Shown in pieces: positions 11,549 to 22,700 of a stretch of 64,000 nucleotides of DNA. Positions within the stretch are counted from its first letter, which is position 1, and the number at the start of each line of letters is the position of its first letter. This stretch comes from Trebouxia sp. TZW2008. Taxonomy: Eukaryota; Chlorophyta; Trebouxiophyceae; Trebouxiales; Trebouxiaceae. Under the pieces are notes generated by a model. The model saw only the letters and a list, made by a program, of their open reading frames with translations. It was not told the origin of the DNA and did no database searches. The translations under genes and the position numbers were made by a program. The stretch lies in contig BDIU01000136.1 of NCBI GenBank assembly GCA_002118135.1, positions 558,001-622,000 of the forward strand, read 5' to 3'.

Positions 11549-12011
11549 TCACGCTGACCCAGAGTCCTGGATTTTCTTTTCGCCTCCACCAAGCTGGCCT
11601 ACAACTACCTCATCATAGCTAGTGTTGGCACCGCTCTTGGACGCAACAGGGCCCTTTTGATGAGCAGCGTCGTTCTCTCTACGCTCCGGGTTGCCTTCTG
11701 GGAGCTCGCTCTTGTCTTTTGTGAAGTTACCAGGCTTGTGCTCGCCTGATCAGTCAACACATCAAGCTTACATAGTCTGGCATGTCGACAGCAGCGGGTG
11801 ATATCTATGTTTACAGCCCCTGCTTACCTGTGGCCTTTTGAGTTTCTGGCTCGGGCTCTTGTTTCTCTTCTGAAGGCTTTGTTTTAGGTCGGGAGCCCTT
11901 TGGCATGTCCCTCCATTGCTTTTCACTCATGGGCACCTTGCCGTCCACGCCTTCGACCTGCTGTCCGTGGTCATGACCGACAAAAGCCTTTGTGTCTCCC
12001 TCGTGACCCAT
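11549..12011 (-). CDS. Small hydrophilic, intrinsically disordered protein (LEA/hydrophilin-like composition)
   Basis: I do not recognise a named family. Two exons, 12011-11828 and 11745-11549, join in phase and give 126 residues. The product is almost free of aromatic and large hydrophobic residues. It is rich in Gly, Lys, Glu, Pro, Asp and Ser, with stretches such as KPSEEKQEPEPETQKATG and KDKSELPEGNPERREND. This resembles late-embryogenesis-abundant or hydrophilin proteins in composition, without a clear LEA repeat. No signal peptide or membrane segment is visible. The 82-base intron has GTAAGC and ATCAG ends. It is transcribed toward GDPD. A desiccation or stress role is only inferred from composition. 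Confidence 0.68.
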
Positions 12012-12462
12012 GTTTGCGTGTTATTGCGGCAACAAAATAGCTCGAGCAATGCGCTATGCACAGCAGCCATGTAGGCATGCATGCTACCAAAACCCTAATC
12101 CGATGCCATGTGAGTGCTGGCACTGCAGCTTGCTTGTGCTGATGTGACAGACTTGTCCGAGTGCCTTGCAGCAGCTGCTATCCAGCACAGTAGCAGCACG
12201 CTTCCATTGCATGATCTTTGGACAAATTGCAGGATGATGTGTGCCCTGAACAGCCACTACGCCTTGCAAACGACTGCATCAATCCTGCTTTCATATTGTG
12301 TGCTGATGTCCATGCCCAGACTACATCATGGTATGCTCGCATGGCAACAAATTTCTGCTGCATGCTGTCATTTGCATCTGCTCCTGAGAATTTTGCTATA
12401 GTACTTAACATGTGCGCTATTGAGCACAACCTTTGCATTTGGACGCAAACACTAGCTTAAAG
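12012..12462. other. Intergenic, between the hydrophilic-protein start and the methyltransferase stop
   Basis: About 450 bases with no supportable exon. Orientation implies it holds the promoter of the small hydrophilic protein (-) and the 3' UTR of the methyltransferase (-). Confidence 0.45.
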
Positions 12463-13541
12463 TCACAAATCCAAATGACATAGATAGTCTTCTTGATCCA
12501 TGTGATCGTGCTGCATTGATTCATCTGTGATGCCAGATGGTGCTGCTCCTGAGGCCCTGACTGGCCAACCAAAAGGCACTGGTTGCTCTTCATCTTTGCG
12601 TCTGCCTTTGTGCATGACATACACATAATAATGAAAATTCTCGCCAAAAGTGCAGCTGCTCATGCTCCAAGTAAAATCTTGCGCCAGCAAAAATGGCTTG
12701 CGGAAGTGGGGCTGAGCAAAGGTCACAGAGATAAATGCACCTGTTCCTGTGAGCACCCTGCACTTGGCACAGAAAGTGACAATATAGTGACACCTGTCAC
12801 AAGGATGACTCATAGCACTAAGATCAGCCAGAGCATTCGCACACTGTCAGTACATTCAGCAAGTAGACCATGGACAGTTGCTTCAGCACATCATGAGTTT
12901 TTACCTGTGTGTTTCATGAAGCATCTGGAAGACACGGAGTTTGACATCAGGCTTTGGATCAAAAGCATTGTCATTGTCTACAAATAGCACGTCGAGCGTG
13001 CCCTTCTCTATGATGACATCAAATGATGCATTTGCAAAGGGGAGATCAAGCATGTCAGCCACCTGCAGTAAGACATGGATATCATACTCATCAAGTCAAG
13101 CTCGGAAGATGCACAGCTGGTGCAAAGCAGCTGCTGTAAAGGGTAGCTGGTGCAAAGGAGCGGGTTTGAAAGAGCAATAGAAAAGGGCCATGATTTTCTT
13201 TGGGATAGCTAGTGAAAGCACAAGGAAAGGTGGCTGACCTGCCACTTGATGTCATCCTGATGTGAAGCCGCAGCTTTTGCTTGCATGTGCTGAATGACAA
13301 TGGGAGACAAGTCTACACTTGTCAAGTGCTTGTACCCATCAGCATACAGATCTTGAGTCAGTGAGGAGTTGCCACAACCCAGAATGAGGATTCTGTCCGT
13401 TGATTTTATGTGCGGAGTGACTAGATGACTGAATTGGCTATAACCCTTGAACCAGTCATACTGCTGTTCGCTTTGGAACCTTGCATCCCAATATGCCTTG
13501 TCAAGATATTCTTTATTGCTGTCTGGCAGGTGGTCTCCCAT
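12463..13541 (-). CDS. Class I SAM methyltransferase, EEF1AKMT4/METTL13-like
   Basis: This family methylates lysines of translation elongation factor 1A. Exons 13541-13239, 13062-12905 and 12757-12463 are phase-consistent and give 251 residues. The N-terminus KEYLDKAYWDARF...YDWFKGYSQF is typical of EEF1AKMT4 and the METTL13 N-terminal domain. Motif I is ILILGCGNSSLT. The motif II acidic residue lies in SVDLSP. DVIIEKGTLDVLFVDN and FISVTFAQPHFRKP are the hallmark 'EKGTLD' and 'SVTFAQPHFR' blocks. The C-terminus ending in YYVYVMHKG plus a polar tail matches the single-domain form, not the two-domain METTL13. Its start lies only 65 bases downstream of the MED11 stop on the same strand, so its promoter must be very short or lie inside MED11. 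Confidence 0.88.
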
Positions 13542-13606
13542 ACAGCTGCCTATGCGTCGTTAGCAAGTTGTGCTGAATTGTAAAGTCGCTGCATATTTTG
13601 CACAGT

Positions 13607-14238
13607 CTATGGCTTGTTGGCTGTAGATTGCTTTCTGGCTGACTGCAGCTGTTTCTCTGCAAGCTGTACTTGTTGCTGCAGTAAGCTTGCCTGTATCTGA
13701 GCTGAGTAAGAGTTGCACTGATGAGGCTTATTTGTCAAATTGTTAGGACCCAAAGCAACCAAGGTTTGCTGGACTCCCTGCACAATGAAAGTTGATACTG
13801 GCAATTTTGTGCTTTTCAACCATGCTCCTTCAGCTGCCAGCAGCTTGACTGACCTTCACGCGCTCTAAGAAAGCTATGCAATGATTTCCAAGGGTTTCCT
13901 GGCTTGCCTCACTGCCCTTTGCTATCTCTTCCAGTGTGTCTGCTGCGATATCAAGTGCTGAAATGACTCCCTGCTCATCACAGTTAGCTTACAGTGCTGT
14001 TTGCGGCAGTCGTTGGTGTTCACGCCCTACACAACAGGGGTCTGACCTCTTCAGCCTCTTTTAAACGAAAGAAATCAGGTGAAAACAGGCAGGGTGTCAT
14101 GACTGCCTGTGCACTCTCATTCGTTCGAGGGACATGTGCAGAAAGTTGACCTTCGGTACGCAAGGTCGGGACCACCGCGAACTTAGAAGCCGCTGCAGCT
14201 AAGTGCAAACTTTCCAAGCTCTGCCGAGACAACTGCAT
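13607..14238 (-). CDS. MED11: Mediator complex subunit 11 (MED11)
   Basis: MED11 is a small helical head-module subunit that pairs with MED22 in the RNA polymerase II Mediator. Exons 14238-14047, 13970-13854 and 13777-13607 join in phase and give 159 residues. The conserved core runs RLKEAEEGVISALDIAAD, then NHCIAFLERVKGVQQTL, then CNSYSAQIQASL. It follows the plant MED11 layout, in which an HCLEFMxLIK block is followed by a CDYNSRI-type segment. The first 45 residues or so are an alga-specific extension. The C-terminal coiled-coil-like tail is Gln-rich. A start codon further downstream is not available in frame before the conserved helix. It shares a short head-to-head promoter with RER1. 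Confidence 0.85.
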
Positions 14239-14429
14239 TTTGAATGGGAGTATGTGCGAAGCCTATTTGCAAGTGAGCACCGCGGTTGTGAGCAGCGAAG
14301 TTTGTTCAGATGGCGCTTGGGACCAGAGTTACGTCTGTCCTTCATTCGGTGCCATAGCAAAATTTCTGCCGTGACCTCGTGATTGTGAGATGAGGGCGGC
14401 CTTGTACAAGTGACGGCGTCTGGTCGACG
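14239..14429. promoter_or_regulatory. Short head-to-head promoter, MED11 / RER1
   Basis: Only 191 bases separate the divergent ATG codons, so both 5' UTRs and promoters must fit here. It is CpG-richer than the surrounding introns. No TATA box is evident. Confidence 0.55.
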
Positions 14430-15195
14430 ATGCAAACAAGCTTTGGGGGTCAGGACCAGCCTTCAAACCCTGTTACGGACAGCAACACATTTAAAAAGCT
14501 TAGCAGAACCTACAGATATTGGGTCGACAAGAGCGTGCCCCATATCTGGGCCAGATGGCTGGCACTTTTCGTCCTGATTGTCCTGTATGGCATCAGAGTA
14601 TATTTCGTTCAAGGGTTCTACATAGTGACATACGCCATGGGCATATACAGCCTCAATCTGCTGCTGGGATTCCTGACGCCACAAATAGATCCAGAGCTGG
14701 AGGGACCAACACTGCCAAGCAAAGGCAATGAAGAGTTCAGGCCCTTTGTTCGAAGGCTTCCTGAATTCAAGTTCTGGTGAGCAGGTGCAATTGTTTGGCC
14801 ACGAGCATCCAGTTGCTTGCCAGACAGCTGCAGAAGCTGACGCATCACACCAGGTTGCTGTCTGCTCATTTTCATGGCACATGCAGGTATAATTGCATGA
14901 AGGCAATTCTTACAGGCTTAACCATGACGCTGTTCCCTATCTTTGATATTCCAGTCTTTTGGCCAATACTGCTTCTGTATTGGCTGGTATTGCTATTCAT
15001 CACCATGCGACGGCAGATCCGGCATATGATCAAGTACAGATATATCCCATTCAGCACTGGCAAAAAGGTAAAATGCTGCACTGACTGGGACATACCAGAC
15101 AACCTGAAAGTTTGTGAAACATCCAGCAAGCTAACAGTCTTTGCATTTTGCAGAAGTACAAGGGCTCAGGATCAGCTAAGCGATCTGCAAAGTAG
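14430..15195 (+). CDS. RER1: RER1, ER-retrieval receptor of membrane proteins
   Basis: RER1 is a four-helix Golgi protein that returns ER membrane proteins through COPI vesicles. Exons 14430-14776, 14887-15067 and 15154-15195 are phase-consistent and give 189 residues, the usual RER1 length. Family signatures include [60 protein letters not shown] and, in exon 2, [14 protein letters not shown]. Four hydrophobic segments are visible. The last exon encodes only [12 protein letters not shown], a basic tail consistent with COPI recognition. The predicted protein ends tail-to-tail with USB1. Confidence 0.97.
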
Positions 15196-15400
15196 AAGTA
15201 CCTAGCAACTTGTGCACACTTTGGTCAGATGCTAGCTCTAGATTTGAGCTGTGATAACTAGAAGCATATCAGCCCATATAATGAATGCAATCAGAGGTCA
15301 AGATTGGTGCACATTGGATTGCATTCAGCAGGCGATGCTTTCAAACGAAGCATATTGCTGGCAAGCCGACGTTACACACGCATCAGTTTTGAGCCTAGTT

Positions 15401-17063
15401 TCAGGCGAGTCCATCAGCAGCATTAGGCACGCTATGCCAGACTTTGTTTACACGCTGTCCTATACAACACAGCACGCAATGGACTGCCTGTCCCCAGCTG
15501 ACTTGTGGCAGTTTTGCTGCATTGATCTGCCTCTGCAAGTCATGCTCATGATCACCCAGCAGCCAAGCAACAGATAAATGCGGGGACGGCTCCTGCAAAG
15601 CACAGACAGCAACACCCCTCATACACTGCGATTGTATCACTATATCTTTAGGTACTTCAGATCTCATGTCAGTTGCAACAAGGGCACGACACATGGGCAA
15701 AAGAGCTGGAGGTTGTGGTAACATGCAAGATCCCAAGCAGAACAGATCAGCAGGTATCACATACCTTGTAGAACAACTTCAACTGGTGCTTCTGGAAGGC
15801 TTGATCCACTTGTACAATAGCCTCACAAACCTGACAGTGCATGTGCAATGGTCGAGACTCACTTACATCAACAAACCAGCTCTGCGCACAGCACAGAAGG
15901 GCAAATACGTTCATATTACCTCAGGTGACCCTTGCATCACAGCAACAGCAAGGAACGTACGAGAGCGCTCATCATTCACATAGACTTTCCAGCCCTGAAA
16001 CTGGATCTGAAAGCTGCAAGCAGCAGTAAGTTTGCTAAGTAGTTTAGCAAGTAGCTTATTGCTGTTGGACAAAAGCAAACAGAGTCTAGTCAACAGAGGC
16101 AATGCCTCACCTTACTTGCTGCTTCAAATGGGCCTTAAGAGACTTCAGAAGAGGCTGTATTTGATGAAATCTGATGGGCACTGCTCTGGACAAGCTTAGG
16201 TGCAAGGGCTTCGTGCTTCCCTGCAAACCACAGCTGCATGCCTGCAGGTCTGCAAACCAACAAGAAGCTTCCAGTGACATGAGTTGAGCTGCAGACAGCT
16301 TCAGATCCACTCATTTGCTGAGGCGTGCAATGATCTGCAATGACGTCATGGAAGACCAGCAATCCAGACAGGAAGCTTTGAGTGACACACAGTACCTCCA
16401 GCAATTCGGGGAAGATGTTGAGGTCTGGGACATGGCTCTTGAGCCCTTCCAATGCTGTCAGAATGGCGCACGAAGTTGCATCTGGTATATTGGCTGCATC
16501 AAGAGTAATTTGACTTGTGCGTATGCCAAGATTGCAAAGTTGCATGCATGCATGCATGTCCAGACAATCACCTTCAATGTATACATGTGTTGCAAAGTTG
16601 CCTTCTATATGAGGAAATTGTCTTTTGCGCCCTTGATGCTTGCTAGACTGATCCTGGCTGTTCGGCACGTACTGTGCAGTCAGAAATTCTGCGCAGGGCA
16701 TAAAATATACATCAGCATGCATCCAGCTGCCCTCTGTGTTTGTCTGCTCCAATCGTAAGTAGGGGTTCACCTAAATTGGCCTGTGGCTCTGAGAGCAGCT
16801 CTGCTGCCTGTGGAAACGAATGCCTGCAAGCAACTATGAAGCTGACTGCTTTTGCTCCAATGGTCATATCAGTTACTCAGACATCGGCTGTACCGCTGAG
16901 TGTTACATCCAGCAGGATTGTAGGCTGCTGGTGTGATCCGAGACCGCTTATTGCTGTGCTCAAGTCTTTCTTGCAAAACGACTTCCGGGTGATGGTCTGA
17001 CTTTGATGACTGGTCGTCGTCGCTGCTGCTGTAACCTTGTATGGACTCCAGCACCGTCGACAA
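15401..17063 (-). CDS. USB1: USB1, U6 snRNA 3'-end phosphodiesterase (5' end unresolved)
   Basis: USB1 (Mpn1) trims the oligo(U) tail of U6 snRNA and leaves a 2',3'-cyclic or 3' phosphate end. Downstream exons are phase-consistent: 16770-16572, 16493-16396, 16220-16111, 16013-15920, 15830-15765 and 15592-15401. Both catalytic HxS tetrapeptide motifs of the 2H phosphoesterase fold are present: HLSLSR in exon 16220-16111 and HLSVAW in the last exon. The family block GRKRQFPHIEGNFATHVY is in exon 16770-16572. The first exon (up to about 17063) encodes GYSSSDDDQSSKSD, like the acidic N-terminus of animal USB1. I find no in-frame ATG there before an upstream stop, and its donor phase does not fit the next exon. 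A further small exon or another start is likely. Confidence 0.88.
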
Positions 17064-17600
17064 GGTGAACGGCCCTGCTGACAGGAGCGTTATGCGACCA
17101 AGATCAGCGCGCAGATCGAAGCCGTCAGACCAGACCTGGTCTCACGCTGCGCTGCAGCATGAACTTGGGTCGTTCGAGCTTTTGTGATGAACAGAAGATG
17201 ACGGTGCGTACTCCGACGAGCGTGCACACTTTCGGTGCCGTCTATGCCTGCACAGTGTAGATTCAGAACATGGTTTCGGAGCACCTACTTACAAACTTGC
17301 AGCTCGAGCTTTGCAACATTGCAAAAGACTACCGCGTGACTGCGTCTATCGGGCTTGCATTGGGGCGTAGATCGCGCATCTGGCCTTGCTGCAAAGATCT
17401 CGTTGATTCACTGCGGCCAGTGCGATCGCACTGTGACAGACAGCGAAGTGCTTTAGTTGCTGTGTGGTGTGACGTCGGCGCGCTTCAGCATCGCACATCT
17501 CTTAGCTCAACGGCCGCTGACCCAGCGTGCCACCCATCGCGGGATGTTGGCCTTGCCAGGCCTGGCGGCGCGGCCACATTGTCTTGACCCACAAGTGAAA
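17064..17600. promoter_or_regulatory. Head-to-head region, USB1 / thymidine kinase
   Basis: This stretch separates the divergent 5' ends and probably includes the missing first exon of USB1. It is CpG-rich relative to the window. The minus-strand frame remains open for about 90 bases upstream of 17063 without an ATG. A bidirectional promoter is inferred. Confidence 0.4.
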
Positions 17601-18972
17601 ATGGCAAGCTTTCTTGGCAAAGCCTCAAAGAGTTCATTGCTTGGGTTTCGCGCTCAGCACTTAGCTCTCAGGGTCGCGGATGCTGGATCACGGCAGAAGC
17701 CGCAGCGGCCTTGGACTATCAGGTGCATGGCAGACACAGGTACACTGAGGAATACAACGCAAGCAAAGTCCTGTTGCAAAGGTGTTGTCACTGTCTGAAG
17801 CAAGATCCTCCTTGTGCAGCTCGCCCTTCCACCAAGTTTGAAGTGGTGCAAAGTAAACCAGCATCAGAATGCTCAGTCGGGCGCCTAGACGTCATTTTGG
17901 GTCCAATGTTTGCTGGGAAAAGCAGCGAACTTCTAAGGCGTGTACAGGCATTTGAGGTGAAGCCTGGCTTTGTCAGCATTACAGTCACTGTTATAATGAG
18001 CTCAGCAGTGCTATTCCTGTCATTTGCTGCAATTGGTACCAAGAAAGTTGTCCTTATACCAAATTGTCTGTACTTTGAGTTACCACTGCAGTCAGAATGC
18101 AGTGGTTGCTTCCCGGTTGCCTTGTCTGCAGATTCAGAATATCCTCACATTGAGCGTCTGTGTAAAGCGTCTGTGTAAAGAGTCCTGTACAGGTCATAAA
18201 GATGAGCTTCCTATGCAGGCTGCTCACAAGCAAGTTTTGCTTGTCAAGTCAGATCGAGACACACGATACTCCAAAAGCGAGATCACGACGCATGATGGCC
18301 TGGCAAGGTCCTGTCACGCAGTTGGCTTGCTAGCTGAGCTGCGAGCTGTTCGGCAGTACGGCAGTGCGCACGTCATTGCCATTGACGAAGCCCAATTCTT
18401 CCCTGACCTGTTGGAATTCTGTACTGAAGCATCTGACAATGAAAACAAGCAAATCCTGGTTGCTGGTTTGGATGGCGACTTCAAAAGGCAGCGATTTGGC
18501 CAGGTCAGATTGTTGCTGCTGTGGACAATGCTATGAGCTCTTCAGAAGACAGTATTTTCTGTTGATAACGACTGCGTTCTTCACCAAGACAGTCAACTTT
18601 ATACCAAGTTTTCCTGACTCAGATGTATCATTGCAGTCAGCATGCAGTGATGCTGTGCCATGCATGGTCCCAAATTGCCTTGTCCTTACATTGAGAATCT
18701 CCTTATATCCAGTGTCTGCACAAGGAGAAATTACTGCATTCACTGGCTGCTGTTGACACATTGTGCCTATGCTTGTGCAGGTACTAGATTTGATACCAGT
18801 GTCAGACAGCATCACCAAGCTCAAAGCAGACTGTGCATACTGTGGTCAGCCTGCCTTGTTCTCTCTGCGGATAGCAGCAGATCAGCGACAAGAAGTTGTT
18901 GGCGGAGCAGACAAATATGCACCTGTGTGCAGACATCACTATGTGTCATTGTCACAGCTGCGTGGGCAGTGA
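17601..18972 (+). CDS. TK1: Thymidine kinase (TK1 type II family) with organelle-targeting-like N-terminus
   Basis: Thymidine kinase phosphorylates thymidine for dTTP salvage. Exons 17601-17739, 17820-17956, 18219-18503 and 18781-18972 are phase-consistent and give 250 residues. Key elements are the P-loop GPMFAGKSSELLRR, the DTRYSKSEITTHD segment, the Walker B-like IDEAQFFPDLLEF, the ALDGTF-type AGLDGDFKRQRFG, the lasso VGGADKY, and zinc-binding pairs CAYC and CRHH. The first 45 residues are Ser/Arg/Ala-rich with no acidic residues near the start, as in plastid or mitochondrial transit peptides of plant TK1 enzymes. Introns 2 and 3 each carry a copy of a dispersed repeat. The last 41 coding bases, including the stop, are duplicated immediately downstream. 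Confidence 0.96.
18037..18175 (+). repeat. Dispersed intronic repeat, copy A (TK intron 2)
   Basis: It shares with three other sites a core of CTGCAGTCAGAATGCAGTG, a short hairpin, followed by a TTGCCTTGTC block and a second block resembling AGAATATCCTNACATTGAG. About 130 bases are alignable. No coding potential was seen. Confidence 0.75.
18565..18735 (+). repeat. Dispersed intronic repeat, copy B (TK intron 3)
   Basis: Begins GATAACGACTGC, includes TTGCAGTCAGCATGCAGTG and TTGCCTTGTCCTTACATTG, and ends near CACAAGGAGAAA. Same orientation as copies A, C and D on the plus strand. Confidence 0.78.
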
Positions 18973-19015
18973 AGCGTCATTATGTTTCAGTTTCACAGCT
19001 ATGAGGGCAGTGAAG
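18934..19015 (+). repeat. 41-base tandem duplication of the TK coding end
   Basis: Units 18934-18974 and 18975-19015 are adjacent 41-base copies. The first encodes HHYVSLSQLRGQ and the stop; the second lies entirely in the 3' UTR. They differ at several positions, so the event is not very recent. Confidence 0.9.
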
Positions 19016-19736
19016 CCTAATGGAGGCCTTTGTGATTCCTTTGTCAAGCAGCTGGCACTTGCAGCATGATCCCTCATTGAGGCTCACTGAGGTGCGCAAC
19101 TCAGTGGGTTGCAGCAATGCAGCAGCTACCAACAGCCTGCAGGGCAGTGTGCAAGCCTGAGGCACCACCAATCCTCTGCCATGCTGATGTGTGGTGATGG
19201 CGTTGTGGTCCAGAAGCACACATTGGTCTTGCTTTGCCACTGCTGCAGAGTTTTGCTACCATCCACAAGGTTTCTGTTGGAGTGTCTGAATGCATGATGC
19301 TGATGGCATTCACAGCGAGAGCACTGCACTGAGCATTCACGTGTGCTGTCATGTGCCGAACTTCCAGCAGAACTCAGTTTGTAAACCTAGGTCACTGCTG
19401 GTCAAGTGAAACATCACTCAATGTAGCTACAAATCAGTGGGCGCTTCAGAACAAAACTTAAGCCTGCTGGCCCCACTCAATATCGTGATGGTAAATGTGC
19501 AGTATGTCAGAAGCGTGGAATGGAAATGTCAGTACAAAGTTGGAAAAAATGCGGCCAAAGCAAAGCTGTATCTACTTCTACAGGATACTCAGGTTGAGCT
19601 GGCCCTGATTCAATTGCTGGAACTTGAGGCACCGAGACTAGTCCAATACATAGTGATGTTCAACAACATGTTGCGCATCTGACCCAATAAGCCATTTGAG
19701 AGTACCAGCATAAAATGCCTTGCACCTGTTTATGCA
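18976..19736. other. Tail-to-tail intergenic region, thymidine kinase / Arc1p-like
   Basis: About 760 bases with no supportable exon on either strand apart from the duplicated TK tail at its left end. It is probably 3' UTR of both genes. Confidence 0.45.
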
Positions 19737-22700
19737 CTACTTGACTGAGGCATTAACTAATCGTGAGCTCACAGCACCCTGTGAGGTAGTGAATGGAACG
19801 TCTTTGTACACAGCAACGCCTTCTGCATTTGTTTTTAGATCTGGAGAGATCTTTTCAAAAATCTTCTTCTTTGGGTTGAGCTGCGCCTCAGGCTCTGCTG
19901 TGTACCTGAAAGCAAAGCTGAAAGCTGAAACACATATTGCAAGACAACAGTGACAGTGTGCAGTCACAAGCAGAAACAGTGTGCTGCTACAACACAGGTG
20001 GAATATGGCTGAACGCCAGAAAGTTCTGCAAACAGTATCATGCACAGATATATGCACACCCTCACCACTTAGTATGGACCTGAATGCCAGAAAGGGTTCC
20101 AACAGCATGATGGACACACATATGCATCACCTCACCCCTCAAAAGAGATCTTCTCTCCCAGGTGAACACCCTCTGGGGGTATTATTGGCTCAACTTGATC
20201 ATGCGCATCATTTGAGGCACACAACACCTGCACCCAATCAGCCTGATCTCATCCAACTGACTCAGCAACTGACACAGGCGTGCAGAACAATGTGTTACAC
20301 ATGCTGATCAAGGGAGGCTCAGCAGTGTGTCCATGCAAAGCTCACAGCTTTTTGCGTGCATGCAGATGCACCCAAGTGGTACTTGCAAACACACACTGCC
20401 CCTGTGCTCAACTATTTGACATTGACATGAACAACTTTGCAGCCCAATCTGTTTGCTTCACATGAACCAATATATAATGCTGCGAAAATATGGCTTCAAA
20501 TTGCATCATCTCAACTCAACAGACAGTTGAAGCACAACACCGTGCTGCAGCCAGAAAAGGCATGACAAGCTTCAGCTATTCTCAAACAAAAGCTCATGGT
20601 AATTCACCAAGTTGTCTGTCATCACCAGCAAGTCTATGCCTTGGCCCAGCTGCAAGCTTTCTGAAAGTCATTTGTTTATTCAGTCGAAATGTATCCTAGG
20701 CAGGCTCAGGGACCCCAGCTAGGTGCATTTCAAGTCATGCCCAATGAATGTCAGGTACTGTATACTGTATGCTGTATACAAGCAGCTTACCATGCCATAT
20801 GACATCACATCCCGCATCTTAGCAGGCTTTAAATTGGTGACGACCACCACTCTGCGGTTCTGCATTTGCTCAACAGTGACAAACTTGACCAGACCGCTCA
20901 CTACCTGCATCACAAGGTACACACATGTCATGACGCCTATGCTATCGTCTGTAATTGAAACCCAGCACACTGGTGTAGCTGTTCTGTGCTAGATGAGCAC
21001 ACTACAAACTGCAGCACAGGGTGCACTCATGTCAAGGCGCCTATGCTCTGGTCTATGACACAAAGCTGGCACACTGGTCAAGCTGATGATGTGCTAGATG
21101 CGCACACTACTACCTGCGGCACAAGTTGCGCACATGTCAAGATGCCTATGCTCTGGTGTATGACACAAAGCTGGCATACTAATGTAGCTGTTCTGTGCCA
21201 GATGAGCACACTGCAAACTGCAGCGCAAGGTGCTCACATGTCAAGATGCCTGTGCTCTGGTCTATAACACAAGATTACAAACTGCAACGCTACAAACTGC
21301 AGCACTACAAGCTGCAACGCAAGGTGCATACACATCAAGGTGCCTATGCCCTGGTCTACCACATCAGTCTAGCACACTAGCCTAGCTGCACTGTGCTAGC
21401 TGAGTTCAACACTGCTGATATTTGCTTGACCCATGAGCTCCACCTGACTACGCACTACAATGCATGGCAGTGAAAGACCAGTGTATGTGTAGCAACATAG
21501 CAAAATCTGCATTGCTTGTGTGGTAGTCTTGATAACGACTGCCTTTGTGACCAGGGACCTTGTCCTTACTCAGAGGGTCTACTGCAACCAAAATGCAGTG
21601 AACTACTTTCTGATTGCGTTGTCCTTACAGCAAGAATGTCCTTATACCAAGTGTAGGTATGAGGAGAAACTGTGGCAGCACCTGTCTCGGTTTGTCTTCA
21701 CCCAAGTCAATGTCCTCCACATAGAGGGAGTCTGCGTTTGGATGCTGCTTGACGCTCACAATCTGTCCTACTCTGATGTCCAGTAAATCAACAGTTGGCT
21801 CATCACCCGCCTTTTTAGCAGTGGGCGCAGCCTCTTTGCTTTTCTGCTTTTTGCAGGCTCCGTCCTGTTAGCATGCATGGACAGTCAGCGCAAGCAGCAG
21901 TGAAGAACAGCATGCTTGCCTCGTGTTCCAATGGATAACAATCCCAAATTTGCTATTGTGTTGAATGCACAACTCTGGTGTGAGGGGAGATGAGCACTAT
22001 ACCCCGCAGTCAGCAGAAAGACCAAGAGGGATTGCATGTAAGACAGCAAGCACAGCTTTCACACGATCGCTACACAATGCAATTTGCAAATGAAGCATGC
22101 TAAGACCTGTCTGTTCCAGTACGTAATGCTGAATGTTGTCAGCCATGAAGTGACTGACCTGCTGAGCAGGTGTTGGAGTTGCAGGAGTTGCACCATTTGC
22201 GCTTGTTTTACTTGCAACAGCAAAGAGCAATTTTGAGCATTGCAAGCCAAAACTTTACTGACCTGCTGAGCAGACGTTGCAGTTGCAGGAGCTGCTTCAT
22301 TTGCACTTGCCTCAGCTGCAACAGGTGCCGCTCCATTGGCCGCAGCTGCTGCTTTGTCTGTAGTTGACTGCTTAACCTTAGTCTCAGCAGCAGGCGTAGG
22401 CTTTGCTTTGTCTTTGGCAGCAGGCTGAGCAGTGCTGGAGGATGTAGCTGATGAACTGGGCTTTGTATCTGCAGCTTTGGCCCTTTCAGCCTGCAATACA
22501 GCAGCTGCAGTTGGATCAATGCACATCTTGTATGTTTTGTACATGCAGGCGCAGCCTTTGCTTTGTCTTCAGCAGCAGGCTGGGCAGTGTTGGTGGAGGC
22601 GCCTGATGAGCTGGGCTTCGCATCTGCAGCTTTGGCCTTTCAGCCTGCATGAAACCAGTGCCAAATAGTGCTTTGTCTGCAGGTGTTTCATGCAAGAATT

